Source of the DNA: Rhodovulum visakhapatnamense
GTDB taxonomy: Bacteria > Pseudomonadota > Alphaproteobacteria > Rhodobacterales > Rhodobacteraceae
Assembly (NCBI RefSeq): GCF_004365965.1
Contig: NZ_SOEB01000011.1
Location: 1 to 64,000 of the forward strand
DNA: 64,000 nucleotides
Direction of reading: 5' to 3'
Part shown: in pieces, positions 24,027 to 31,560 of the stretch
How the letters are laid out: each line of letters opens with the position of its first letter
How positions within the stretch are numbered: position 1 is the stretch's first letter
Position numbers and translations under genes: made by a program
The notes under the pieces: model-generated
Seen by the model: only the letters and a program-made list of their open reading frames with translations
Told to the model about the DNA's origin: nothing
Database searches by the model: none

Positions 24027-24826
24027 GGGCGGGTGCTTTCCGGGCCGAGGCGCCGGTGGCGCCGATCCTGTCGGTCAGGGGGCTGACGAAACGCTATGGC
24101 GGGCGGGTCGGCTGCGAGGATGTGGGCTTCGATCTTTATCCCGGCGAGGTGATGGGGATCGTCGGCGAAAGCGGATCGGGCAAGTCGACGCTTCTGAACT
24201 GTCTGGCCGGCCATCTGCGGCCCGATGCGGGCGAGGTGCTGTTCGATCTGGGCAAGGACGGAATGCGCGACACGCTGGCCCTGTCCGAGCCCGAGCGGCG
24301 GCGGCTTGCGCGCACCGACTGGGCCTTCGTGCATCAGAACCCGCGCGACGGGCTGAGGATGACGGTCTCGGCGGGCGGCAATGTCGGCGAGCGGCTGATG
24401 GCGGTCGGTGCGCGGAACTACGGGGCGATCCGGGCCTCGGCGCTGGACTGGCTGGGCCGGGTCGAGATCGCGGCCGACCGGATCGACGACCGGCCCGCGG
24501 CCTTTTCCGGCGGCATGCAGCAGCGGCTGCAGATCGCGCGCAATCTGGTGACGGGGCCGCGGCTGGTGTTCATGGACGAACCGACCGGCGGGCTCGATGT
24601 CAGCGTGCAGGCGCGGCTTCTGGATCTGTTGCGCGGGCTCGTGCGGGACATGGGGCTGTCGGCGGTGATCGTGACCCATGATCTGGCCGTGGTGCGGCTG
24701 CTGGCGCATCGGCTGATGGTGATGAAGGGCGGGCGGGTGGTCGAGACCGGGCTGACCGATCAGGTGCTGGACGATCCGCAGCATGGCTATACCCAGCTTC
24801 TGGTGAGTTCGGTGCTTCAGGTCTGA
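24023..24826 (+). CDS. phnK: PhnK, C-P lyase-associated ABC ATPase
   Basis: A 267-residue ABC-type ATPase that binds the PhnGHIJ core and helps open or remodel it rather than transporting. Motifs: Walker A GESGSGKST, Q-loop VHQNPRDGL (the N-P-R-D-G pattern is typical of PhnK), signature FSGGMQQRLQIAR and Walker B LVFMDEPTGGLD. Its ATG overlaps the phnJ stop. The C-terminus VLDDPQHGYTQLLVSSVLQV is family-typical. Confidence 0.93.
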   Translation: MRAGAFRAEAPVAPILSVRGLTKRYGGRVGCEDVGFDLYPGEVMGIVGESGSGKSTLLNCLAGHLRPDAGEVLFDLGKDGMRDTLALSEPERRRLARTDWAFVHQNPRDGLRMTVSAGGNVGERLMAVGARNYGAIRASALDWLGRVEIAADRIDDRPAAFSGGMQQRLQIARNLVTGPRLVFMDEPTGGLDVSVQARLLDLLRGLVRDMGLSAVIVTHDLAVVRLLAHRLMVMKGGRVVETGLTDQVLDDPQHGYTQLLVSSVLQV

Positions 24827-24854
24827 GGGTGCGCCCATGGCGGGCGGCGCGGCA

Positions 24855-24878
24855 ATGGGTATTTGGGCCAAGAAGAAG
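24855..24878 (+). repeat. Copy 1 of a conserved 24-base word
   Basis: The 24-base word beginning ATGGGTATTTGGGCCAAGAA lies in the short phnK-phnL gap. A copy with a single G-to-A change is at 40268-40291 on the other strand, behind metG. Its 3' purines (AAGAAGG) also serve as the phnL ribosome site here. Confidence 0.65.
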
Positions 24879-24887
24879 GACCAAGCG

Positions 24888-25565
24888 ATGATCGAGCTTT
24901 CGGGCGTGGCCAAGAGTTTCACGCTGTATAATCAGGGGGGCGCCGCGATCCCGGTGATGGCGGGGGCGGCGCTGTCGGTGGCGCCCGGCGAGTGCGTGGC
25001 GCTGACCGGGGCCTCGGGCGCGGGCAAGTCGACCCTGATGCGGATGATCCATGGCAATTACCTGGCCGCCTCGGGGCGGATCGTCGTCGGCGGGCTCGAT
25101 GTGGCGGCGGCCGAGCCGCGCGAGATCCTGGCGCTGCGGCGCCATGTGCTGGGCTATGTCAGCCAGTTCCTGCGGGTGGTGCCGCGGGTGCCGACGCTCG
25201 ATGTCGTGGCCGAGCCCTTGCTGGCGGTGGGCGTGCCGGTCGAGGCCGCGCGGGACCGGGCGGCGGCCCTGCTGGCGCGGCTGAACATCCCGCGCCCGCT
25301 TTGGGATCTGAGCCCGACCACGTTTTCGGGCGGCGAACAGCAGCGGGTCAATATCGCGCGCGGCTTTGCCCATGACTATCCGGCGCTTTTGCTGGACGAG
25401 CCGACGGCGAGCCTCGATCCCGGCAACCGCGAGGTGGTGCTGGAGCTGATCGAGGCGGCCAAGGCGCGGGGCGCCGCGATCCTCGGGATCTTTCATGACG
25501 CGGGCGCGCGCGCGCGGGTCTGCGACCGCGAGGTCGATGTCTCGGCCTTTGCGGTGGCGCCATGA
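24888..25565 (+). CDS. phnL: PhnL, C-P lyase-associated ABC ATPase
   Basis: A 225-residue ABC-type ATPase required with PhnGHI for ribosylation of phosphonate. Motifs: Walker A GASGAGKST, Q-loop YVSQFLRVVPRV, signature FSGGEQQRVNIAR and Walker B LLLDEPTASLD. The ATG at 24888 starts directly at IELSGVAKSFTLY and gives the length of E. coli PhnL. An in-frame ATG at 24837 would add 17 residues encoded by the repeat word. Its stop overlaps phnN as ATGA. Confidence 0.93.
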   Translation: MIELSGVAKSFTLYNQGGAAIPVMAGAALSVAPGECVALTGASGAGKSTLMRMIHGNYLAASGRIVVGGLDVAAAEPREILALRRHVLGYVSQFLRVVPRVPTLDVVAEPLLAVGVPVEAARDRAAALLARLNIPRPLWDLSPTTFSGGEQQRVNIARGFAHDYPALLLDEPTASLDPGNREVVLELIEAAKARGAAILGIFHDAGARARVCDREVDVSAFAVAP

Positions 25566-26116
25566 GCGGGGTTGGGCCGGGGCGGCTGTTCGCGGTGGTC
25601 GGCCCCTCGGGCGCCGGCAAGGACACGCTGATGGCGGCGGCCTGGCTGCGCCGGCCCGATCTGCATCTGGTCCGCCGGGTGGTGACCCGGGCGCCCGGGG
25701 CCGGGGGCGAGGACTGCGATTGCGTCAGCGCGGCCGCGTTCGAGCGGATGCGCGACGAGGGTGCCTTTGCGCTGTGGTGGCGCGCGCACGGGCTGAGCTA
25801 TGGCATCCCGCGCAGCGTCGACGAGGCGCTTTGGGAGGGGGAGGACGTGATCTTCAACGGGTCGCGCGCGATGCTGGCCGAGGCGCAGGCGCGGTTTCCC
25901 GATCTGACCGTGCTGCATGTCACCGCCCGGCCCGAGACGCTGGCGGCGCGGCTTGCCGGGCGCGGGCGCGAAAGCGCCGAGGAAATCGCGGCGCGGCTGG
26001 GGCGCGCGGGCTATGCGCTGCCCGAGGGGATCGTGGCGGTCCGCATCGACAATGACGGCGCGCTTGACGACGCCGTCGCCGCGTTTCTGGCCGCGCTTCA
26101 GCCCGACAGGCGATAG
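25562..26116 (+). CDS. phnN: PhnN, ribose 1,5-bisphosphate phosphokinase
   Basis: A 184-residue guanylate-kinase-like enzyme that converts ribose 1,5-bisphosphate, the end product of C-P lyase, to PRPP. It has P-loop GPSGAGKDT, then RRVVTRAPGAGGEDCDCVS, a GLSYGIPRSVDEAL lid segment, and HVTARPETLAARLAGRGRES. It overlaps phnL by 4 bases and converges with the DUF1045 gene, sharing 19 bases tail to tail. Confidence 0.92.
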   Translation: MSGVGPGRLFAVVGPSGAGKDTLMAAAWLRRPDLHLVRRVVTRAPGAGGEDCDCVSAAAFERMRDEGAFALWWRAHGLSYGIPRSVDEALWEGEDVIFNGSRAMLAEAQARFPDLTVLHVTARPETLAARLAGRGRESAEEIAARLGRAGYALPEGIVAVRIDNDGALDDAVAAFLAALQPDRR

Positions 26117-26787
26117 CGGTGCAGGTTGTGAAACTTCCCGTCCTCGGCCTCGCCGAAGAGGCACAGGCTTCTGATGCGGATCGGCCGGTCGATCAGCGGG
26201 TCGAGCACCGGACCCAGCACCATCCGCGTCGCCTCGGCTTCGGGCGGCTTCAGCGGGCCGGTCAGGGTCAGATGGAAGCGGTATTCCTCCATCACGTAGG
26301 GATAGCCCCATTTTTCAAGGAGCTTGCGCTGGCGGGCGCTCAGCCGGTCGGGATTGCGGCGGGCGAGGTCTGCGGCGGTGGGCGGCGCCCGGAAGCCGTC
26401 GAGCGCCTCGACCACGCTGCCCGCCAGCGCCGCCAGAGCGCGGGTGTCGCCGCGCGGGGTCAGGGCCAGGAAGCCGCTCAGAAGCGAGAGCCGCAGCCCT
26501 TCGATCAGCACCGGCCGCAGCTGGCCCGAGAGCGCCACGGCCGAGGCATGCAAGAGCCCGATATCGCTGCCCGTGGCCAGCCGGAACGGCGCCTTGACGG
26601 TGGCGTGGAACCCGTATTTGCGCGGCACCTCGGTCAGATCCTCGACCGGCCGCGGCAGCCCGCGCAGCCGGGGATGCGCCCGCGGCGCCCCGGCCTCGGC
26701 ATCCCAGCCGAGCCAGGCCTTGCCGAAATCACCAAGCGCGCCCTCTTCGGGCGCATAGTAGATCGCGTAGCGCCGGTAGCCTTCCAT
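26098..26787 (-). CDS. DUF1045 (TIGR03223) phosphonate-cluster 2H phosphoesterase-like protein
   Basis: A 229-residue protein with two H-x-T motifs, YGFHATVKAPF (about residue 60) and YRFHLTLTGPL (about 173). These are the signature of 2H phosphoesterases, which cut 2',3'- or 1,2-cyclic phosphates. DUF1045 proteins are largely confined to phn clusters. No phnP (the 1,2-cyclic phosphate dihydrolase) is present in the window, so this protein may open the cyclic ribose phosphate made by PhnJ. It starts at an ATG at 26787 and diverges from phnM over 82 bp. Confidence 0.85.
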   Translation of the reverse strand: MEGYRRYAIYYAPEEGALGDFGKAWLGWDAEAGAPRAHPRLRGLPRPVEDLTEVPRKYGFHATVKAPFRLATGSDIGLLHASAVALSGQLRPVLIEGLRLSLLSGFLALTPRGDTRALAALAGSVVEALDGFRAPPTAADLARRNPDRLSARQRKLLEKWGYPYVMEEYRFHLTLTGPLKPPEAEATRMVLGPVLDPLIDRPIRIRSLCLFGEAEDGKFHNLHRYRLSG

Positions 26788-26869
26788 TGCCCCCTCCGCA
26801 CTGGGATGCCGCGCCGTTTCCCCCCTTGTCCTGCCCCAATCCTCCCCGCGCATCAAGAAGGAGGCGCCC

Positions 26870-28018
26870 ATGTCCCCGGTTTCCGAGACCGTTCTTGCCA
26901 ATGCCACGCTGGTTCTGCCCGATGAGACGCTGACCGGATCGGTCCGCGTCGCGGACGGGCGCATCGCCGGGATCGACGCGGGCGCGGCGGTGCCCGCGGG
27001 GGCCATCGATTGCGGCGGCGATCTGGTGATGCCGGGGCTGATCGAGCTGCATACCGACAATCTGGAGCGGCATATCCAGCCGCGCCCCTCGGTCGACTGG
27101 CCCCATGCCAGCGCCATCGTCGCCCATGATGCCGAACTGGCCGGGGTCGGCATCACCACCGTCTTCGATGCGATGCGGGTGGGCTCGATCCCGTCCGGCA
27201 AGGCGCGCTACCGGGCCTATGCGCGCGGACTGGCCAGCGAGATGCTGGATCTGAGGGCGCGGGGCGCGCTGCGGATCAGCCATTTCCTGCATCTGCGCGC
27301 CGAGGTCTGTTCCGAGACCCTGGCCGAGGAGATGGCCGAATTCGGTCCCGAGGACCGGGTCGGCATCGTCAGCCTGATGGACCACACCCCCGGCCAGCGG
27401 CAGTTCCGCGATCTGGACAAGCTGAAGGCCTATGTGATGGGCAAGAACAACTTTTCCGAGGCCGATTTCGAGGCCCATGTCGCGACGCTGAAGGCGTTGC
27501 GCGACCGTCATGGCGAGCGCCACGAAGAGGTCGCCGTGGCCGAGGCCCGGCGCTGCGGGGCGATCCTTGCCAGCCATGACGACACCACCGAGGCCCATGT
27601 CGCGGTTTCGGCCGGGCATGGTATCCGGCTGGCCGAGTTTCCGACCACGCTCGAGGCGGCCCGGGCCTGCCGGGAACAGGGGATCGCGGTGATGATGGGC
27701 GCGCCCAACCTGATCCGGGGCGGGTCGCATTCGGGCAATGTGGCGGCGGCCGAGCTGGCCGGTCTGGGGCTTCTCGACATCCTTTCGTCGGATTACGTGC
27801 CCTCGGCCTTGCTGATGGCCGGGGTGATGCTGGGCGATCTCTGGGACGACATGGCGCGGGGCATCGCGACGGTGACCCGGGCGCCCGCCGATGCGGTAGG
27901 GCTGAGGGATCGCGGCCGGATCGCGCCCGGCGCGCGGGCCGATCTGATCCGGGTGGCGCGGATCGACGGCGTGCCGGTGGTGCGCGGCGCCTGGGTGCAG
28001 GGGACCCGTGTCGCCTGA
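26870..28018 (+). CDS. phnM: PhnM, RPnTP diphosphatase (canonical copy)
   Basis: A 382-residue amidohydrolase that releases pyrophosphate from alpha-D-ribose 1-phosphonate 5-triphosphate. Motifs match the canonical enzyme: MPGLIELHTDNLERHIQPRPSV split at the H-T-D-N metal site, GIVSLMDHTPGQRQF, ASHDDTTEAH, APNLIRGGSHSGN and LSSDYVPSALL. AAGAAGGAGG precedes the ATG. It is only distantly similar to the leftward copy at 18896, so this is not a recent duplication. Confidence 0.93.
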   Translation: MSPVSETVLANATLVLPDETLTGSVRVADGRIAGIDAGAAVPAGAIDCGGDLVMPGLIELHTDNLERHIQPRPSVDWPHASAIVAHDAELAGVGITTVFDAMRVGSIPSGKARYRAYARGLASEMLDLRARGALRISHFLHLRAEVCSETLAEEMAEFGPEDRVGIVSLMDHTPGQRQFRDLDKLKAYVMGKNNFSEADFEAHVATLKALRDRHGERHEEVAVAEARRCGAILASHDDTTEAHVAVSAGHGIRLAEFPTTLEAARACREQGIAVMMGAPNLIRGGSHSGNVAAAELAGLGLLDILSSDYVPSALLMAGVMLGDLWDDMARGIATVTRAPADAVGLRDRGRIAPGARADLIRVARIDGVPVVRGAWVQGTRVA

Positions 28019-28023
28019 CGTCG

Positions 28024-28065
28024 GGACTGCGGGTCGGGGACGGCGGCGCGGTTGCGCCGCAGTCC
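28024..28065 (+). terminator. Double hairpin after phnM
   Basis: GGACTGCGG (28024-28032) pairs with CCGCAGTCC (28057-28065). Inside, GCGGCGC-GGTT-GCGCCGC (28043-28060) offers a competing 7-bp stem. It begins 6 bases after the phnM stop. Confidence 0.5.
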
Positions 28066-28140
28066 GGGCCTTTGACCCGGCCCCCGGTTGTTCCTATTTT
28101 CAGATCCGTACCACCCGGTTTGCGTGTGAGGAGATCCGCC

Positions 28141-28488
28141 ATGCCCAAGACCCCCGAGACGCCGTCTGCCGCCGCCGCGCTTGAGGCGGCCTTGCGTGCC
28201 CAGGCCGAGGGCTGGGGGCTGATGGCCTGGGTGAGTGCCACCATGGTCGATCACGTCCGCCGCACCAGCAGCGAGATGGCGGCCTTTGCCCGCGACGAGG
28301 CCCGGCGCAACGCCGACGCGATGCAGCGCCTGGCCGCCTGCCGCACGCCCGAAAGCCTGACCGACTGGCAGGGCGACTATCTGGGCGAGACGGTCGCGGT
28401 CTGCCGCGACGAGGCCGAGCGGCTGGCGCGGATGAATGCCGAGGTCTGCGACCAGACCCTGACCCGGATGACCTCCTGGCGCGACTGA
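28141..28488 (+). CDS. Helical, phasin-like small protein
   Basis: A 115-residue, soluble, almost entirely helical protein without signal peptide. Heptad-like stretches (MAAFARDEARRNADAMQRLAA and ETVAVCRDEAERLARMNAEV, each cited in part) and the WQGDYLGE middle resemble phasin-family proteins that coat polyhydroxyalkanoate granules or bind other surfaces. A GAGGAG ribosome site sits 7 bases before the ATG. It stands alone between the phn cluster and a broken exporter gene. The phasin call is tentative. Confidence 0.55.
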   Translation: MPKTPETPSAAAALEAALRAQAEGWGLMAWVSATMVDHVRRTSSEMAAFARDEARRNADAMQRLAACRTPESLTDWQGDYLGETVAVCRDEAERLARMNAEVCDQTLTRMTSWRD

Positions 28489-28545
28489 GGCAGGCGCGTC
28501 CAGACGAAAGCCGGGCGCGCGACCGGCGGGGCCGCGCCCGGCCGG

Positions 28546-29166
28546 ACGCGATGCGGCAAGGCCGATCCCGCTGGCCACGAAGATCCCGCCCGTCGTCTTG
28601 TGGATCCGCGTCACCGCGCGTTGCGACAGCTCCAGCCGCCGCAGCCAGGCGCCGAGACCGCCGTAGATGGTGGCAACGGCAAAGGCGCTGAGGCAGACCA
28701 CCGCGACCATGCCCGCCAGTTGCCCGACGCCCGTGCCCTCCGGCGACAGGAATTGCGGGAAGAGCGCCGTGAAGAAGGCGATGGCCTTGGGGTTGCTCGC
28801 GGCCACGGTGAAGCCCCCGGCGAACAGCTTGCGCGCGGGCTCGGGGAGGTTGTGGGTTCTATCGGAGAGGCTGACGCGCCGGGCGGCGCTGCGTCAGAGC
28901 TGGATGTCGACATAGGCCAGATAGGCCGCCCCGGCATAGTTCAGCGTCAGGAACAGCGTTGCCGACCCGGTGAGGACCTGCCCCGGTCCGGCCGAGGCCG
29001 CGATGGCCTGACAGGCAGAGGCCACGGCATTTCCGCTGGCCGTGATCGTGCTGCGCAGCCAGCCATGGCTTGCCCCATGCGAAAAGGCGATCAGGGTACT
29101 CGGCCCCGGAATCATCGAGACGGCGATGACGGTCCCGGCAAAGACGGCCCAATAGGTCAGGTCCAT
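28546..29166 (-). pseudogene. LysE/RhtB amino-acid exporter, nonsense-disrupted
   Basis: Read from the ATG at 29166, the frame gives 90 residues of a typical RhtB-family exporter (TVIAVSMIPGPSTLIAFSHG, then NYAGAAYLAYVDIQL). A TGA follows at 28896-28894. The same frame then continues with the other half of the family (PEPARKLFAGGFTVAASNPKAIAFFTALFPQF, cited in part, and GGIFVASGIGLAASR). Total length is about 207 codons, as normal. The stop replaces what is often Leu or Trp. The natural C-terminal stop is also missing. Either a recent pseudogene or a sequencing error. Confidence 0.75.
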
Positions 29167-29444
29167 TTCCTGCGCTCCGCTGCGATGGGGGCACAGGACC
29201 CTGGGCCGAGGCCCCCGTTGCGGCAAAGGGGGGCTGCGCGGACCATTTGCCGTTCCGGCGCCGGTCTTTCGACAGGAAGGGCCTGCGGACTGTCCCGGCG
29301 GATGTCAGGCCCCGTTGCGTCAAGCCGTTGCCCGACCGCTCCTTTTCCCGTGTCGTAAAGGTTTTGTTTACCTTTGACGCTGCGTTGACGGCGGTCCGCG
29401 ATCCTCGAGTCGTTGAGGGAAAACGGTCAGGGAGTCGAGGGAAG

Positions 29445-31040
29445 ATGTTGCCGCTTCAAAGCCAAGAATGCCCCGCGACCCGTGCGCGACCCGCCCCCGA
29501 TGAGGCGGGAACCGCCTGCCTCCGGAGCGCCACCATCGATGCGTTTTCCTATCCGGTCTGGCCCGAGGCCCCGCATGGCCCGTTCGGCTATCTTTTTCCC
29601 GACGCGGCCGAGGCGCGGGGCGGGGTGGCGGCGGCCGCCGCGCTGCGCGATCTGGCCTCGGCGATGGCGGGCCGGGGGACGGGCGGCGGGGACGATTCCG
29701 GCATGCCCGCGATCTATACCTATCTGGGTCAGGTCATCGCCCGGGAACTGGCCGCCGGGACCGACCCCGAGGGCGGGCTGTCGGGGCTCGACCTCGACCG
29801 TGTCGATCCGCTGCCGCGCCGCCGGGCGATGGCCGATCTCCGCAATGACAGAAGCGGCCGGTTGAGCCTCGAGAGCCTCTATGGCGCCGAGGCGGGCGGA
29901 TGGCGGCGCGATCCGGCGGCCCCGGCCCGGCTCTGGTCGGGCGTGACCGGTCCGTCCGGGAGCATGGGGGAGGGGGTCCGGATCGATCCGGCGCGGCGGA
30001 ACCGCTTGCCGAAACCGGCCCTGGCCGAGCAGGACAAGGCCTATATCGGCGCTCCGCAGACCGATGCGGGCCTGGCGACGGCCGAGGTCCATCTGGTTCT
30101 GGCGCGGTTTCACAATGCGGTTGTCGCCCGGGCGCCGGGGATCGGCGGCCCCCCGGCCGAGGCGGGCGATGCCGCCTTCGACTTCGCCCGGGACGAGGTG
30201 CGCAAGCACTTCCAGTGGCTTGTGGTCAACGACTACCTGCGCCGGATCTGTTTGCCCGAGGTTCTGGACGCGGTCATGGCCGAAGAGGCGCCGGTCTATC
30301 GCGATCTGCTGCAGCGCTGTCCCGGCCTGCCCGAGGGGCGGCTTCCGCTGCCCTTCGAGTTCCAGGCCGCCGCCATCCGTCTGGGCGAGACCATGGCCCG
30401 GCCGAGCTATGACTGGTCGGCGCGCCATGGCTTTGGCTGCGGCGCGGCATCAGTCGCCGGGCCGCCGGGATGGCGGCGGGCGCCGGGGCGGATGGATTTC
30501 TCGCGCCTGACCGATGAAAGCGGCACCCGTCCCGACCGCCATGCGCGCGGCATCAACACCCGGATCACGCCGGATCTGCTGTGCCTGCATGACGAGCCGC
30601 CGGGGCTGCACGGGCGGATGCGCCAGCTGGCCGAGCGCACGCTGCGCCGGGGGCTGCGGCTGAACCTGGCCTCGGGGCAGGACTGTTTGCGCGGGATGGC
30701 GCGGCTTGGGGTGCGGATCGCGCCGCTGAGCGCGGCCGAGCTGGCCGAGGGCCCCGGCGGCGGGGTGCTGGCGCGGGCCGGGATGATCGAGGCGACGCCG
30801 CTTTGGTATTACATCCTGCGCGAGGCCGAAGCGCGGACCGGCGGGCGCCGTCTGGGCCCGCTGGGCAGCCGGATCGTGGCCGAGACCCTGGTGGGGCTGT
30901 GTGTCTGCGATCCCGACAGTTACTGGCACCATCTGGGGTCGGATCACGGCCGCTGGCATCCCCGCGACGGGGTCCGGCCGGCGGGCGAACCGGTCACGAC
31001 GGTGGCAGCCCTGATCCGGGCGGCGGGCATGCGCGCCTGA
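29445..31040 (+). CDS. Animal-type (peroxinectin-like) haem peroxidase
   Basis: A 531-residue protein of the animal haem peroxidase superfamily, found sporadically in bacteria. Landmarks: YTYLGQVIARELAAGTD (the usual GQFIDHD region, here lacking the distal D-H), then AEVHLVLARFHNAVVARAP (proximal R-x-H-N motif) and DEVRKHFQWLVVNDYLRRI. The end GSRIVAETLVGLCVCDPDSYW matches the family C-terminus. No signal peptide. The ATG at 29445 has GAGGGAAG upstream. The 278-bp leader holds an AAAGGT-N7-ACCTTT repeat (29357-29375) that could be an operator. Confidence 0.78.
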   Translation: MLPLQSQECPATRARPAPDEAGTACLRSATIDAFSYPVWPEAPHGPFGYLFPDAAEARGGVAAAAALRDLASAMAGRGTGGGDDSGMPAIYTYLGQVIARELAAGTDPEGGLSGLDLDRVDPLPRRRAMADLRNDRSGRLSLESLYGAEAGGWRRDPAAPARLWSGVTGPSGSMGEGVRIDPARRNRLPKPALAEQDKAYIGAPQTDAGLATAEVHLVLARFHNAVVARAPGIGGPPAEAGDAAFDFARDEVRKHFQWLVVNDYLRRICLPEVLDAVMAEEAPVYRDLLQRCPGLPEGRLPLPFEFQAAAIRLGETMARPSYDWSARHGFGCGAASVAGPPGWRRAPGRMDFSRLTDESGTRPDRHARGINTRITPDLLCLHDEPPGLHGRMRQLAERTLRRGLRLNLASGQDCLRGMARLGVRIAPLSAAELAEGPGGGVLARAGMIEATPLWYYILREAEARTGGRRLGPLGSRIVAETLVGLCVCDPDSYWHHLGSDHGRWHPRDGVRPAGEPVTTVAALIRAAGMRA

Positions 31041-31138
31041 CGCCGGATGCCTGTGTCGAGATCCTCCCTCGCACCCTCGGCACAGGCCAGCCTTTCGGAC
31101 GCTCCAAAGGGGGGAGCGGGCGAAAGGTGGCTCGCGTG

Positions 31139-31163
31139 CTCCGGCGGCGTCCTGCCGCCGGAG
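31139..31163 (+). terminator. 10-bp perfect hairpin downstream of the peroxidase gene
   Basis: CTCCGGCGGC (31139-31148), loop GTCCT, GCCGCCGGAG (31154-31163). It lies about 100 bp after the stop and directly before a larger inverted repeat; no T-run. Confidence 0.5.
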
Positions 31164-31164
31164 A

Positions 31165-31262
31165 CCGGAGGCGGGGGCGGATGCGCAGTGCCTGGGGGTT
31201 GGTGACGAGGTCCAATGTCAGGTTTTTCGTCCGACGGCACGACTTGCGCATCCCGCCTCCGG
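31165..31262. repeat. 98-bp nested inverted repeat in non-coding DNA
   Basis: CCGGAGGCGG (31165-31174) plus GATGCGCA (31180-31187) pair perfectly with TGCGCATC-CCGCCTCCGG (31245-31262), with a 5-base bulge on the left arm. Further in, GTGCC/GGCAC (31188-31192, 31236-31240) and GACGA/TCGTC (31204-31208, 31227-31231) continue the stem. Few such fully nested arms arise by chance, so a folded RNA or recombination site is plausible. Confidence 0.5.
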
Positions 31263-31455
31263 CCACCGGCGCGCCTTGCGGCCCCGGCGGCTCCGCATTG
31301 CCAGACCGGCACCGGCCGGGCGGGCCGAGCGGGGACCGTCAGGCGCCGCGGCCGGGTTTGGTCGCCCGTTGCGGCGCGGCCGGAGCACGCCTTTTCACGC
31401 CGGTCCCGCCGGGAGCGGGGCAGGAAAACGGATCTGTGGGCAGGGGGTACCGCCC

Positions 31456-31556
31456 GCGGACGGTCTTGTGCGATGCCGGTTCGCCATGGGCGGCGGTCGC
31501 GCAGGGTGGGGACCGTCCGCAGGCGGCGGGGCGCCCGGCAACGGGCGCCCCTTTTT
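31456..31556 (+). ncRNA. Candidate small RNA ending in an orphan intrinsic terminator
   Basis: GCGGACGGTC (31456-31465) and GACCGTCCGC (31511-31520) form a perfect 10-bp closing stem with GC-rich inner pairing, followed 7 bases later by a textbook terminator. No protein gene on the plus strand ends nearby: the peroxidase stops 416 bp upstream, after which other hairpins occur. No convincing promoter was found, so the 5' end is unknown and this stays a hypothesis. The remaining parts of the 31041-31560 gap show no gene. Confidence 0.3.
31528..31556 (+). terminator. Strong plus-strand intrinsic terminator
   Basis: GGGGCGCCC (31528-31536), loop GGCAAC, GGGCGCCCC (31543-31551), then TTTTT. On the minus strand the stem lies 5 bases beyond the dctP stop and may also end that operon, but the T-run is on the plus strand only. 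Confidence 0.7.
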
Positions 31557-31560
31557 GCGG

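Noticed and set aside
18896-28018. The two phnM genes as a recent duplication
   Set aside because: The translated sequences agree only in short metal-site segments and differ widely elsewhere, so they are old paralogues.
28894-28896. In-frame TGA in the LysE-like gene as a selenocysteine codon
   Set aside because: No SECIS-like hairpin is apparent just downstream, the family does not use selenocysteine, and the normal stop is also missing, which fits a pseudogene.
31165-31262. Nested inverted repeat as an integron attC site
   Set aside because: Size and shape are similar, but the required terminal core words (RYYYAAC and GTTRRRY at the ends of the arms) are missing and no integrase or cassette array is nearby.
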